A program made the position numbers and the translations under genes. The notes below the pieces were generated by a model, which saw only the letters and a program-made list of their open reading frames with translations, was not told where the DNA came from and searched no databases. From Sulfurospirillum arcachonense DSM 9755 (GTDB lineage Bacteria > Campylobacterota > Campylobacteria > Campylobacterales > Sulfurospirillaceae): 64,000 bases of DNA. Shown one piece after another: positions 39,952 through 49,313 of this stretch. Location of the stretch: positions 85,622-149,621 of the forward strand of contig NZ_JFBL01000006.1 of NCBI RefSeq assembly GCF_000597725.1, given 5' to 3'. Every line of letters starts with the position of its first letter. Position 1 is the stretch's first letter.

Positions 39952-40131
39952 AGTGTACCTCATTGTTAATTTCTGTAGTTTCTTAGCTATTAAATAGCAA
40001 GCAAATACGGTTCCATATGACAAAAAATCGACTTTTTGACAAATTTCTTTAATTTATACATAAATAATATTGTTTTTTATAAAAAAAAAGTGTACAATGA
40101 CCGCAACACAATACTTTTAAAGGATTTCGTA

Positions 40132-40410
40132 ATGAAAAAAGCAGACTTCATCCAAGCGGTAGCTGAAAAGGCAGGTCTTTCAAAGAAAGATTCTCAAAAA
40201 GCCGTAGATGCAGCATTAGAGACAATTAATGATGCTCTAGTAGCGGGCAAAAGCGTAAGTTTTATAGGTTTTGGTACATTTTCAACAGCTCCAAGAGCAG
40301 CAAGAAAAGCTAGAGTACCTGGTACTGATAGAGTAGTTGATGTTCCTGCTACTACAGCAGTTAAATTTAAAGTGGGCAAAAAATTAAAAGAAGCTGTAGC
40401 TAAATCTTAA
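40132..40410 (+). CDS. hup: DNA-binding protein HU
   Basis: Histone-like nucleoid protein (92 aa) that bends and compacts DNA. The sequence MKKADFIQAVAEKAGLSKKDSQKAVDAAL and the beta-arm region FIGFGTFSTAPRAARKARVPGT are canonical HU. The ATG at 40132 has AAAGGATTTCGTA upstream; the open frame continues upstream of it but only with unrelated sequence. A -10 TACAAT at 40093-40098 is plausible. A strong terminator follows. Confidence 0.97.
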   Translation: MKKADFIQAVAEKAGLSKKDSQKAVDAALETINDALVAGKSVSFIGFGTFSTAPRAARKARVPGTDRVVDVPATTAVKFKVGKKLKEAVAKS

Positions 40411-40429
40411 TTTCCAAATATAATTTATA

Positions 40430-40470
40430 AAGCTTAAAGGTAAGGTAACTTATCTTTAAGCTTTTTTTTT
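40430..40470 (+). terminator. Rho-independent terminator of hup
   Basis: Arms AAGCTTAAAG (40430-40439) and CTTTAAGCTT (40454-40463) form a perfect 10-bp stem with a 14-base loop, followed by a run of T to 40470. It lies 20 bases after the hup stop codon. Confidence 0.9.
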
Positions 40471-40496
40471 GTACTATTCCTTCTCAATTTTATTGT

Positions 40497-40583
40497 GCCC
40501 AAGTGGTGAAACTGGTAAACACGTTGGATTCAAAATCCAATGACTTCACGGTCTTGTCGGTTCGAGTCCGACCTTGGGTACCA
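40497..40583 (+). tRNA. tRNA-Leu (anticodon CAA), reads UUG
   Basis: The 87-base sequence folds as a class II tRNA. The acceptor stem pairs GCCCAAG with CTTGGGT (one G-T pair), discriminator A and encoded CCA at 40581-40583. The anticodon stem TTGGA/TCCAA encloses the loop TTCAAAA, giving anticodon CAA. The long variable arm (TGACTTCACGGTCTTG region) and the T-arm TCGGTTCGAGTCCGA fit leucine. Confidence 0.95.
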
Positions 40584-40598
40584 CCAAAACTTCCGTTT

Positions 40599-40625
40599 AT
40601 AAATGCTTTAAAACATTTATTTTAT
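40599..40625 (+). terminator. Probable terminator after tRNA-Leu
   Basis: ATAAATG (40599-40605) and CATTTAT (40614-40620) form a 7-bp A/T-rich stem with an 8-base loop, followed by TTTAT. It lies 15 bases after the tRNA. Confidence 0.5.
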
Positions 40626-40708
40626 AGTGTCATCAAAATATCAAAAAACTAAACAATCTCTTGAAACTTTTTCTGTAAAAATTAATATAATACAACATGT
40701 AAAGGTTA

Positions 40709-41590
40709 TTAAAAAATATCTTCTATAGGTGAAAAATGTTGTCCTATATGATTTTGATCAAAAAATCTCACTATGCCTCTGTGTTCATTAAGATTTCCAT
40801 GAAGTAAAACAATATCACCTTTTTGTATGGTTTTATTGGTTATATTTAACCAATTGTTTGTACTTAGCGGTAAAAGATTGAATTTATTTAAAAGTTTATC
40901 TATCAGTTCTTTACTACTTACAAGTCCTGGAAATCTAAAAAATGGTGTTGGAATTTGTTTATTAACAAGTAAAAGCTTTTCTGTTTTTATAACTTCATTT
41001 TCAAAATTTTCAGGATTTCTTCTCATAAAATTTGTCGCCAAATCTTTTGAATTTTTATCATAAAAATGAGAAAAAGAGTGATTTATCCAACGGATATCTA
41101 AACCACTTGTTTTTAACTCATCAAAATCTTTTTGATGCTCTAGCATCCATTTGCCTGTAATTGCGATATTAGCTGTCGATTTTGCATTTTTAATAAATTC
41201 AAACAACACTTTTTCATAACCACTTTTTTCTGATGGACACATATCAATTGTAAGAAAAATTTTATCATTCTTTGGCTCTTTTATTCCAAAATAATGTAAT
41301 GCATGAGGCAATGTTAATAATTGTGATTTGAGTATGGAAAAGTTTGTAACTATATTTTCTTCATGCTTAGGCAAGGTTTTAACAATATGCGTAGTAAATT
41401 TATCTTTATTTAAAATGAGAAAATAATTATCTCCCCCTTGTTTCCAAGAACGTATTGCTTTAAATGGGACCTGAGCAATTATAAAATCTTTATCTATTAT
41501 TGTATAATTTTTTAATTTAGTAGTGTCTGTTTCAAAACTCCAAAGAGTTATTGATATAAATAAAAAAAGAAATATAAACCTCACATACAT
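40709..41590 (-). CDS. Exported polysaccharide deacetylase-like protein (NodB family)
   Basis: Secreted or periplasmic protein of 293 aa with a signal peptide (MYVRFIFLFLFISITLWSFE). A NodB-like domain spans about residues 100-290: FLTIDMCPS corresponds to motif 1 (TFDDG), NHSFSHF carries the H-S-x-x-H zinc motif, and FFRFPG the Arg motif; DIVLLHGN is the C-terminal His motif. Motif 1 keeps one Asp but has Met in place of the second, and Cys in place of Gly, so activity or substrate may differ from peptidoglycan/chitin deacetylases. It stands alone, convergent with the tRNA. Substrate unknown. Confidence 0.78.
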   Translation of the reverse strand: MYVRFIFLFLFISITLWSFETDTTKLKNYTIIDKDFIIAQVPFKAIRSWKQGGDNYFLILNKDKFTTHIVKTLPKHEENIVTNFSILKSQLLTLPHALHYFGIKEPKNDKIFLTIDMCPSEKSGYEKVLFEFIKNAKSTANIAITGKWMLEHQKDFDELKTSGLDIRWINHSFSHFYDKNSKDLATNFMRRNPENFENEVIKTEKLLLVNKQIPTPFFRFPGLVSSKELIDKLLNKFNLLPLSTNNWLNITNKTIQKGDIVLLHGNLNEHRGIVRFFDQNHIGQHFSPIEDIF

Positions 41591-41714
41591 TCCTTAAACG
41601 AAAAGTCAAATTAAATTATATCTTAAAATAAATAATATACCTCATCATGTTACCTCTGAAAACTTATTATTTTTATAATTAAGAATATTAAGCGTACTAT
41701 TATATGACAGTATA

Positions 41715-41720
41715 TATAAT
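41715..41720 (+). promoter_or_regulatory. Possible -10 of the fad operon
   Basis: TATAAT at 41715-41720 lies 52 bases before the fadD ATG in a 181-base intergenic region. No consensus -35 or known FadR-like operator was seen; the rest of the gap is A/T-rich without other recognised signals. Confidence 0.35.
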
Positions 41721-41771
41721 AAAACAAGAGTATATTACTCCTTTTAGGTTTTCTTTTGTAAAGGAGACATT

Positions 41772-43523
41772 ATGAAGAAGACAGATTTTACAACACTCAA
41801 TGAACTTTTTTTGCATATTTGCACTAATTACTCCAATGCAAATTTTTTAAACTACTTATATCAAGGAAATTGGAGGTCTTTTTCAACTCAAGAGTTTTAC
41901 CAAAACACTCTAGATTTAGCGTATGGTTTTAAAGAATTAGGAATTACAAAAGATACAAAAATAGCTATTATGGCAGAATCAAGCCCTTGGTGGGTAATGG
42001 TAAACTTTGCAGCTAATCTAGTCGGAGCTATAAGCGTTCCTATCTTTTTTAATATTTCCAATGAACATTTAGAGTTTGAGTTAAAAGACTCTGAAGTAGA
42101 GTTTATGTTTTTAGGTACGTTTGATAAACTAGACATTATTGAAAAACATCCAATAAAACAAATTATTACTCTAAACTGTGCACTCAATAATAAAAATAAG
42201 ATATGCATAGAGTCTATACTCGATTTAGGTAAAAAAGCTGTAAAAGAACCTTTACATGTAAGCTTACCAGATGAGCTTTGTAGTATTATATATACAAGTG
42301 GCAATACAGGAACTCCAAAAGGTGTTATGCTCAGTCATACTAACATTGTAGCCCAGATAAAAGACACAAGTACTTTATATGATTTGGATGAAAAAGAAGA
42401 TGTTGCTCTTAGTTTTTTACCTTTAGCTCATATCTTTGAGAGAATGGTTATGACTTTTTATCTCTCACAAGGTATTAGTGTCTATTTTGCAGACGATGTT
42501 AAAAATGTAAGTAACCTCTTAAAAGAGATTCATCCAACAGTAATGACAGTAGTACCAAGGTTATTGGAAAAAGTTTATACTAAAATACATCAAAAAGTTG
42601 AAGATACTAAAGGCCTTTCAGGTCTTATAGCTAGATTTGCATATGAGCATGCAAGAGGAAAACCCCCTGAGTTTGGAAAGATGTGGTTTGAGCCTCTTCT
42701 ACACTCCCTTGTTTATAAAAAGTTTCTTGATGCCTTTGGTGGAGAGTTACGTATGCTTATAAGTGGTGGTTCTTCTTTAGATAAAGAGATATACAAGTTT
42801 TTTATCAATATAGGATTAAATGTATATGAAGGATATGGTCTTACCGAATTTTCTCCTGTTATTACAGCAAACTCTCCTAAAAAAAGCAAATGGGGAACGT
42901 GTGGTCCTACCTTTCCAAGTGTAGAGGTAAAACTAACACCTGATGGAGAACTTCTCGCACGAGGACCTAGTGTTATGAAAGGTTATCTTCACCGCGATGA
43001 ATTAACTAAACAAACCATAGATAATGAAGGTTGGTTACATACTGGCGACTTAGCAACTATAGATGATGAAGGCTTTATCTCTATTAGCGGTAGAAAAAAA
43101 GAGTTATATAAAACTTCAACAGGAAACTATGTCTCTCCAATACCAATAGAGCAGGAACTTTCAAAATACAAACTTATTGATTTTGCAGTAGCCATTGCAG
43201 AAGATAAGCCCTATACTGTTGCCCTTTTCTTTCCAGATTTTGAAATGGTTGCAGTATATAAAAAAAATTATAACCTCAATTCAGATTTAACTATAGATAT
43301 GTTTTTTAAACTTCCAAGAGTGAAAAAAGAGTTAGATAGGCTTATAAAAAGAACCAATAAAAAACTAGATAAATGGCAAAGAGTTGTAGATTATAGAGTA
43401 ATAGACACTACACTTAGTATAGAAGGTGGGGAATTAACTCCATCTATGAAAATAAGAAGAAATCAAATAAACAGTAATTTCAAGAAAGAAATAGACTCCA
43501 TGTATAACAAGGATATATTATGA
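41772..43523 (+). CDS. fadD: Long-chain acyl-CoA synthetase
   Basis: Adenylate-forming ligase (583 aa) that activates fatty acids as acyl-CoA. The AMP-binding P-loop reads IIYTSGNTGTPKGVML (Asn in place of the second Thr of TSGTTG), followed by FLPLAHIFERM, EGYGLTEFSPV, and the hinge GWLHTGDLATIDDEGFISISGRKKEL. The C-terminus ends with a lysine-bearing region (LTPSMKIRRNQI). The similarity is to long-chain (FadD15/AMP-forming, FAA1-like) enzymes. The ATG is preceded by AAAGGAGACATT. It begins the beta-oxidation operon and overlaps fadA by 4 bases. Confidence 0.92.
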   Translation: MKKTDFTTLNELFLHICTNYSNANFLNYLYQGNWRSFSTQEFYQNTLDLAYGFKELGITKDTKIAIMAESSPWWVMVNFAANLVGAISVPIFFNISNEHLEFELKDSEVEFMFLGTFDKLDIIEKHPIKQIITLNCALNNKNKICIESILDLGKKAVKEPLHVSLPDELCSIIYTSGNTGTPKGVMLSHTNIVAQIKDTSTLYDLDEKEDVALSFLPLAHIFERMVMTFYLSQGISVYFADDVKNVSNLLKEIHPTVMTVVPRLLEKVYTKIHQKVEDTKGLSGLIARFAYEHARGKPPEFGKMWFEPLLHSLVYKKFLDAFGGELRMLISGGSSLDKEIYKFFINIGLNVYEGYGLTEFSPVITANSPKKSKWGTCGPTFPSVEVKLTPDGELLARGPSVMKGYLHRDELTKQTIDNEGWLHTGDLATIDDEGFISISGRKKELYKTSTGNYVSPIPIEQELSKYKLIDFAVAIAEDKPYTVALFFPDFEMVAVYKKNYNLNSDLTIDMFFKLPRVKKELDRLIKRTNKKLDKWQRVVDYRVIDTTLSIEGGELTPSMKIRRNQINSNFKKEIDSMYNKDIL

Positions 43524-44812
43524 GAAAAGAGAGAATTGCAATCATAGATGGATTAAGAAGTCCTATAGCAAAAGCCAATGAAAAGTTTAAAAATATGCAA
43601 GTTGATACATTGGCTTCTATTGTTATACGTGAGTTGGTTTTAAAAAGTGGACTTTCTCATGATGAATTTGATGAAGTAATAGTAGGTAATGTAGCCCAAC
43701 CCCCTCATGCTTCAAATGTAGCAAAAGTTATAGCTGCAAGAAGTGGTTTTAGTAAATCAACTCCAGCAATGACAGTCAATAGAAACTGTGCTTCAGGTAT
43801 GGAGGCTATCACATCATCTGCTTTGAGACTATGGCAAGATGAAGGTGAGATTTATCTAGCTTGTGGGGCTGAGTCTATGAGTAATATCCCATTTTTTTAT
43901 AACCAAGGATACAAAGAGTTTTTATTTGGTCTTATGAGTAGTAAAACACTTATACAAAAAATCTCTATACTCAAAGAGTTTAAACCCTCTTTTTTAAAAC
44001 CTGTGATTGGTTTGGTATCTGGTCTTACTGATCCTATTAGTGGGATGATTATGGGAAAAACTGCTGAGATTTTGGCAAAAGACTTTCATATATCAAGAGA
44101 AGAACAAGATGCCTTTTCACTACTGAGTCATCAAAAGGCAAAAAAAGCAAGGGAAAATGGAATTTTTACAGATGAAATACTCCCAATCATTTATGATGAT
44201 AAAAAAGGATTGATGCTTGATTATGATGATGGAGTAAGAGATACACTCACTATCGAATCACTTAAAAAACTCAAACCATTTTTTGATAGAAGAAGTGGGA
44301 CTATTACTGTGGGGAATTCCTCTCAAGTCAGTGATGGTGCAAGTGCTTGTATTCTTATGAAAGAGTCAACTGCTAAGAAGAGAGAATTAAAACCAATCGG
44401 TTATCTCAAAGATTTTTCTTATGTTGGACTTGAAGCACAAAGGATGGGATTGGGTCCTATCTTTGCTACTCAAAAACTTTTGAAAAAGAGAAGAATGAAA
44501 CTCAGTGATTTTGATTTAATCGAGATAAATGAAGCATTTGCAGCACAAGTGATAGCAAATATTAAAGCTTTTGCTTCTAAAGAGTTTTGTGCAAAACATT
44601 TTAATATGCGAAATGCAATGGGTGAAATCGATATGGATAAACTCAATGTCAATGGTGGTGCAGTTGCTATGGGACATCCTGTAGGTATGAGTGGAAACCG
44701 TCTTGTTGTACATATACTAAAAGAGTTAAAAAGAAGAAATCTACAAAAAGGATTGGCCACATTGTGTATAGGTGGTGGTCAAGGTGCTGCACTCATTTTG
44801 GAGGTAGAGTAA
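43520..44812 (+). CDS. fadA: Acetyl-CoA acyltransferase (3-ketoacyl-CoA thiolase)
   Basis: Thiolase (430 aa) that cleaves 3-ketoacyl-CoA with CoA in the last step of beta-oxidation. The active-site Cys90 lies in NRNCASGMEAI, the His in NVNGGAVAMGHPVGMSG and the second Cys in LCIGGGQGAA. At 430 residues it is closer to the FadI length class than to FadA (about 390), but the distinction is not decisive. It starts within the fadD stop (ATGA) and shares one base with fadB (TAATG), consistent with a FadA-FadB complex made in equal amounts. Confidence 0.92.
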   Translation: MRKERIAIIDGLRSPIAKANEKFKNMQVDTLASIVIRELVLKSGLSHDEFDEVIVGNVAQPPHASNVAKVIAARSGFSKSTPAMTVNRNCASGMEAITSSALRLWQDEGEIYLACGAESMSNIPFFYNQGYKEFLFGLMSSKTLIQKISILKEFKPSFLKPVIGLVSGLTDPISGMIMGKTAEILAKDFHISREEQDAFSLLSHQKAKKARENGIFTDEILPIIYDDKKGLMLDYDDGVRDTLTIESLKKLKPFFDRRSGTITVGNSSQVSDGASACILMKESTAKKRELKPIGYLKDFSYVGLEAQRMGLGPIFATQKLLKKRRMKLSDFDLIEINEAFAAQVIANIKAFASKEFCAKHFNMRNAMGEIDMDKLNVNGGAVAMGHPVGMSGNRLVVHILKELKRRNLQKGLATLCIGGGQGAALILEVE

Positions 44813-46914
44813 TGAAAAATTTTACATTAAACCTAATAGAAAACAAAACAGCTGAACTTATCTTTGATATGCAAAAAGAAAAAGTCAATAAACTCTCTAC
44901 TCAAGCTCTTAGTGAACTTGATACTTTTTTAGATGAAATCATAGAGAGTGACTTAGAAACTATCATCATAAAAAGTGCAAAACAAGGTATTTTTATAGCT
45001 GGTGCTGATATAAAAGAGATTGAATCTATGAGTGATGAACTCTCTGTAAAAAATATGCTAAATCATGGGAATGAGATTTTTAATAAGCTCTCAACCCTCA
45101 AACAAACAACCATAGCATTAATAGAGGGTGCTTGTATGGGTGGTGGGCTAGAACTTGCTCTGAGTTGTGATTTTAGGGTAGCTATTGATGGTTCTAAAAC
45201 AAAACTTGCCCTTCCTGAGGTAAAACTTGGAGTCATGCCAGGACTTGGAGGGACACAAAGGCTACCTAAACTCGTAGGCTTGCAAAATGCACTTGGTATG
45301 ATACTCGCTGGAAGTGTAATTGACACTAGAAAAGCAGATAGAATAGGACTTGTAGATAAAGTTATCCCTAAAGGTTATGAAGAGTTTCAAATTCCCGAAT
45401 TTTTACAAAGCATATCTACTCCAAGTGGAAAACAAAAAATAGTTGAAAAAAGAAAAAGTAAAAATTTTTTAGAACAAATCCCTTTTGTAAGAGATTACAT
45501 GTATAAAAAAGCACATGAATCTTTGATACAAAAAACGAAAGGTTTCTACCCTGCCCCACTAAGGGCTTTAGAAACCATAAAGAAAACGTGGGATTTAAGC
45601 ATATATGACGGTCTTAAAATAGAGACAGAAGAGTTTTCTAAACTCGCCCTTAGTGAAGTTTCGAAAAACATGATAAACCTCTTTTTTATTAGTGAAGCAA
45701 CCAAATCAAAAAAATTTGATGCTGTTGCAAAAGAGATCCAAAGCACTGCTGTAATAGGTGGTGGAGTGATGGGAAAAGGTATTATTTGGCTTTTTAGTAA
45801 TGCTGGAAAATCAGTAAGAGTAAAACTAAGAAAAATAGAACAGATGGGAGATATAATCAAATCTGTAAAAAGCATATACACATTTTTAATCAAAAGAAAA
45901 AAGACAACTTCACATGATGTTGATTTTAAAATAAGCTCTATCACTTATACTGACAAATATGACGGATTGCAAAATGTTGATTTAGCACTTGAAGCAGTCC
46001 TAGAAGATGAGGCTGTCAAAAATGAAGTCTATGCAAACTTAGAAAAAAATATGAAAAAAGATGCCATTATAGCTACTAATACTTCTTCTATTAGTATAAA
46101 TCAACTCAATAATTCTCTTACATGTAAAGAAAATTTTGTAGGTCTTCACTTCTTTAATCCAGTGGATAGAATGCCTTTGGTTGAGATTATACCTTCTAAA
46201 CACACGTCACAAGAAACACTCGCTACTGTATATAAGTTTATGCTAAGCAGTGGTAAAACACCTGTTATTGTAGATGACTGTGCTGGTTTTTTGGTAAATC
46301 GTATTTTAATTCCTTATGTCAATGAAGCCCTTTTTATAGCTGGTGAAGGTGTAAACATAGAAACAATAGATAAAGCCTTAAGCAATTTTGGTATGCCAAT
46401 GGGACCTATTGAGCTTGTAGATACAGTAGGGATTGATGTAGGATACAAAGTCTTGCAAATCCTTCAAAATGCATATGGGCAGAGAATGACCCCTGCTCCT
46501 TTAATTGAGCCAGTGTATACAAAACTCCAACTTTTAGGTAAAAAAAGTGGTAGTGGTTTTTACATGTACAAAGGAAAAGAAAAAACAATCAATACTCAAG
46601 TAAATACTTATATACAAAACCAAACTTTATTGAGCGAAGATGAAATCGTGAAAAGATGTATTTACATGATGATCAATGAAGCGGCACGTTGTTTGGAAGA
46701 AGAGATAGTTAAAAGCTCTGAAGAGCTTGATTTGGCAATGATAATGGGAACAGGTTTCCCTCCTTTTAGAGGTGGTCTTCTAAAATATGCTGATTCGATT
46801 GGTACAAAAAAGATTTATGAAGAGTTAGAAAATTTACAAAACAGTTATGGCTCACGTTTTGAGCCTGCACCGCTTATAAAAAAACTAGCGGTAAGTAATA
46901 AAAAATTTTATTAA
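44812..46914 (+). CDS. fadB: Fatty-acid oxidation complex, enoyl-CoA hydratase / 3-hydroxyacyl-CoA dehydrogenase
   Basis: Bifunctional enzyme (700 aa). The N-terminal crotonase domain (about 1-200) has IAGADIKEIE, EGACMGGGLELALSCDFRVA and LPEVKLGVMPGLGGTQRLP with the catalytic Glu residues; the central Rossmann domain starts TAVIGGGVMGKGI (about residue 310), and HFFNPVDRMPLVEIIP and DCAGFLVNRIL mark the 3-hydroxyacyl-CoA dehydrogenase. The ATG at 44812 (GGAGGTAGAGTA upstream, TAATG with fadA) is used; an upstream ATG at 44764 would overlap fadA by 49 bases and add unrelated residues. Confidence 0.94.
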   Translation: MKNFTLNLIENKTAELIFDMQKEKVNKLSTQALSELDTFLDEIIESDLETIIIKSAKQGIFIAGADIKEIESMSDELSVKNMLNHGNEIFNKLSTLKQTTIALIEGACMGGGLELALSCDFRVAIDGSKTKLALPEVKLGVMPGLGGTQRLPKLVGLQNALGMILAGSVIDTRKADRIGLVDKVIPKGYEEFQIPEFLQSISTPSGKQKIVEKRKSKNFLEQIPFVRDYMYKKAHESLIQKTKGFYPAPLRALETIKKTWDLSIYDGLKIETEEFSKLALSEVSKNMINLFFISEATKSKKFDAVAKEIQSTAVIGGGVMGKGIIWLFSNAGKSVRVKLRKIEQMGDIIKSVKSIYTFLIKRKKTTSHDVDFKISSITYTDKYDGLQNVDLALEAVLEDEAVKNEVYANLEKNMKKDAIIATNTSSISINQLNNSLTCKENFVGLHFFNPVDRMPLVEIIPSKHTSQETLATVYKFMLSSGKTPVIVDDCAGFLVNRILIPYVNEALFIAGEGVNIETIDKALSNFGMPMGPIELVDTVGIDVGYKVLQILQNAYGQRMTPAPLIEPVYTKLQLLGKKSGSGFYMYKGKEKTINTQVNTYIQNQTLLSEDEIVKRCIYMMINEAARCLEEEIVKSSEELDLAMIMGTGFPPFRGGLLKYADSIGTKKIYEELENLQNSYGSRFEPAPLIKKLAVSNKKFY

Positions 46915-46924
46915 AGGATAGAGC

Positions 46925-49309
46925 ATGTACTTACTAATTTTATTTTTACTTATACTCGCTTTTGGTGTTTTTGAAGCACCCATATATTTTTACTCAATAG
47001 TTATATTTAGCTACTTACTTATATCAAACTCTTGGGTATTACTCAGTCTATTTGTGCTTTTACATGTAGTCCTTATAAACTCAGATATAAGAAAAAAGTT
47101 TTTGACACGTCCTTTGATGAACCTCATAGAAAATCTCAAACTTTTGCCAAAAATATCTGACACAGAAAAAACAGCTCTTTTAGCTGGTACTACTTGGATT
47201 GAAGCAGATTTTTTCAAAGGAAAAATAGATTTTAAAGAGATATACTCTCATATTTTTAGAAATTTAAGTGAAGAAGAAAAATCCTTTATTGACAATGAAG
47301 TAGAAGAACTTTGTAACATTACAAATGACTGGGAGATTTTTCAAAACAAAGACTTAAGTCCTAAAATATGGAAATTCTTAAAAGAGAAAAAATTCTTAGG
47401 TATGATAATCCCCAAAGAGCATGGTGGACTTGGATTTAGTGCTCTTGGTCATAGTATGGTTATAGAGAAATTAGTTTCTCGCTCACAAGTCTTAGCTATT
47501 ACTACTATGGTACCAAACTCACTTGGACCGGCTGAGCTTATCATGCATTATGGTACAGATTTGCAAAAAGAGCACTATCTTCCTCGTTTAGCAAATGGTA
47601 CTGATGTGCCTTGTTTTGCTCTAACTGAGCCAGAAGCGGGAAGTGATGCTACTTCTATTCAGGCAAATGGTATACTTTTTAAAAATGAACATGGTGAAGT
47701 AAAAATCCGTCTTAATTTTCAAAAACGCTACATTACTTTAGCACATATCGCAACTCTTATTGGTATTGCTTTTCACTTAAAAGACCCTGAGCATATCTTA
47801 GGAGAAGATACAGAGTTAGGCATAACTTTTGCAGTTATTGATGCTAAAACAAAGGGAATAGATCAAAGTCAAAGACATGACCCTCTTGGTGTTCCTTTTG
47901 TGAATTCTCCTTTATGGGGAAAAGATGTCATTATAGATATTGACAATATTATTGGCTCATATGATGGTATTGGAGAAGGCTGGAAAATGCTCACTGCTTC
48001 ACTCGCAGTAGGACGTGGAATCTCACTACCATCAACAAGTAGTGGTGCTTCAAAACTTGCACTAAAAACCGTTGTAAACTATGCAAATGTAAGAGAACAG
48101 TTTGGACTAGGGATTGGAAAGTTTGAAGGGATAAAAGAGCCTATTGCCTCAATGGCGGCTTTAACATACTTACAAATTGCTTCAAAAAAATATGTGCTTG
48201 ACGCTTTAGATACAGGAGTTAAACCAGCTGTTATAAACTCTATCATGAAGTATCACTCTACTGAAAATGCCCGTATAGTTTTAAATCATGCTATGGATGT
48301 TGTAGGAGGTGCTGGCATAATTAAAGGACCTAAAAATCTTTTAGCAAATCTTTATATTGGTATACCAGTATCTATCACAGTGGAGGGAGCAAACATCCTA
48401 ACAAGAAACCTGATGCAGTTTGGACAAGGGCTTATAAGATGTCATCCTTATCTCTATAAAGAGTTTGATGCCTTAGAAAACAGAGATATAGAAGCTTTTG
48501 ATGAGTCATTTTTCTCTCATTTAAAACTTATCTTTACAAACTCAATCAAAGCAATGGGTCTATTTTTTACAAGAGCTTACATAGCTCCAAAATGCAATTC
48601 TGGGATTATAGGAAGATATGAGCAAAAACTCGCTTGGTCTAGCTCTGTTTTTGCACTTTTAAGTGAAGTTGTACTTGGTCTTTTTGGAGGTGACATAAAA
48701 AGAAAAGAAAACTTGAGTGCTTTATTTGCTGACTCTCTTTCTTGGTTGTATCTAGGAACTGCCTCACTAAGAGAGTATTATCACAATCCAAGTGAGCAAA
48801 ATTTGAAGTTTAGTTCTTTTACATGTAAACTAGCTTTATCCAAAATCCAATACTCATTTGAGCAAATACTTTTGAACCTTTTAGAAAACAAAGCATTGAA
48901 AATATTTACTTTTCCATTTTTCTTAGCACTAAGACTCAATCCTATTAGCGTAGCCCCAAGTCATAAAGAGGCAAGAGAGTTAGTTGATTTACTTTCAAAT
49001 GATACTGACTACTTAGATAAAATGTGTGATTCTATCTATACTCCAAAAGATGAGAATGACCAGTTAAATATCATCACAAAAGCTGCACAACTCATGAAAG
49101 AGACAAAAGAGTTAAGAGAAAAAATAAAAGTAGCCCTTAAAAATGGTAAGTTAGAACAAAAAGAGTATTCATTACTCCTTGATGATGCAATAAATATCAG
49201 CATTATAAAAGAAGAAGACAAAGAGTTACTCCTTACATGTAACCAAGTAAGAGTTGAAGCTATAAGTGTTGATTCTTTTAATGCAAAGAGTTATAAAGAA
49301 GCAAGGTAA
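46925..49309 (+). CDS. fadE: Acyl-CoA dehydrogenase FadE (membrane-anchored type)
   Basis: First enzyme of beta-oxidation; FAD-dependent. The 794-residue length matches E. coli FadE (814), much longer than ordinary acyl-CoA dehydrogenases. Two N-terminal hydrophobic segments (about residues 1-55) suggest membrane association. The core has CFALTEPEAGSDATSI, VREQFGLGIGKFEGIKE, and the EGANILTRNLMQFGQG region with the likely catalytic Glu; a FadE-type C-terminal extension follows. It begins 10 bases after fadB. No electron-transfer flavoprotein gene is nearby, so electron transfer to the quinone pool must use partners elsewhere. Confidence 0.93.
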   Translation: MYLLILFLLILAFGVFEAPIYFYSIVIFSYLLISNSWVLLSLFVLLHVVLINSDIRKKFLTRPLMNLIENLKLLPKISDTEKTALLAGTTWIEADFFKGKIDFKEIYSHIFRNLSEEEKSFIDNEVEELCNITNDWEIFQNKDLSPKIWKFLKEKKFLGMIIPKEHGGLGFSALGHSMVIEKLVSRSQVLAITTMVPNSLGPAELIMHYGTDLQKEHYLPRLANGTDVPCFALTEPEAGSDATSIQANGILFKNEHGEVKIRLNFQKRYITLAHIATLIGIAFHLKDPEHILGEDTELGITFAVIDAKTKGIDQSQRHDPLGVPFVNSPLWGKDVIIDIDNIIGSYDGIGEGWKMLTASLAVGRGISLPSTSSGASKLALKTVVNYANVREQFGLGIGKFEGIKEPIASMAALTYLQIASKKYVLDALDTGVKPAVINSIMKYHSTENARIVLNHAMDVVGGAGIIKGPKNLLANLYIGIPVSITVEGANILTRNLMQFGQGLIRCHPYLYKEFDALENRDIEAFDESFFSHLKLIFTNSIKAMGLFFTRAYIAPKCNSGIIGRYEQKLAWSSSVFALLSEVVLGLFGGDIKRKENLSALFADSLSWLYLGTASLREYYHNPSEQNLKFSSFTCKLALSKIQYSFEQILLNLLENKALKIFTFPFFLALRLNPISVAPSHKEARELVDLLSNDTDYLDKMCDSIYTPKDENDQLNIITKAAQLMKETKELREKIKVALKNGKLEQKEYSLLLDDAINISIIKEEDKELLLTCNQVRVEAISVDSFNAKSYKEAR

Positions 49310-49313
49310 GGTT

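Noticed and set aside
40036..40131. Longer HU frame
   Set aside because: HU proteins begin at MKKADF; the extension contains the likely promoter.
44764..44811. Longer fadB start
   Set aside because: It overlaps fadA by 49 bases; the ATG at 44812 has GGAGG and shares a base with the fadA stop.
44470..45944. Several minus-strand frames of 60-130 residues inside fadA and fadB
   Set aside because: They are antisense shadows with no ribosome sites or family features.
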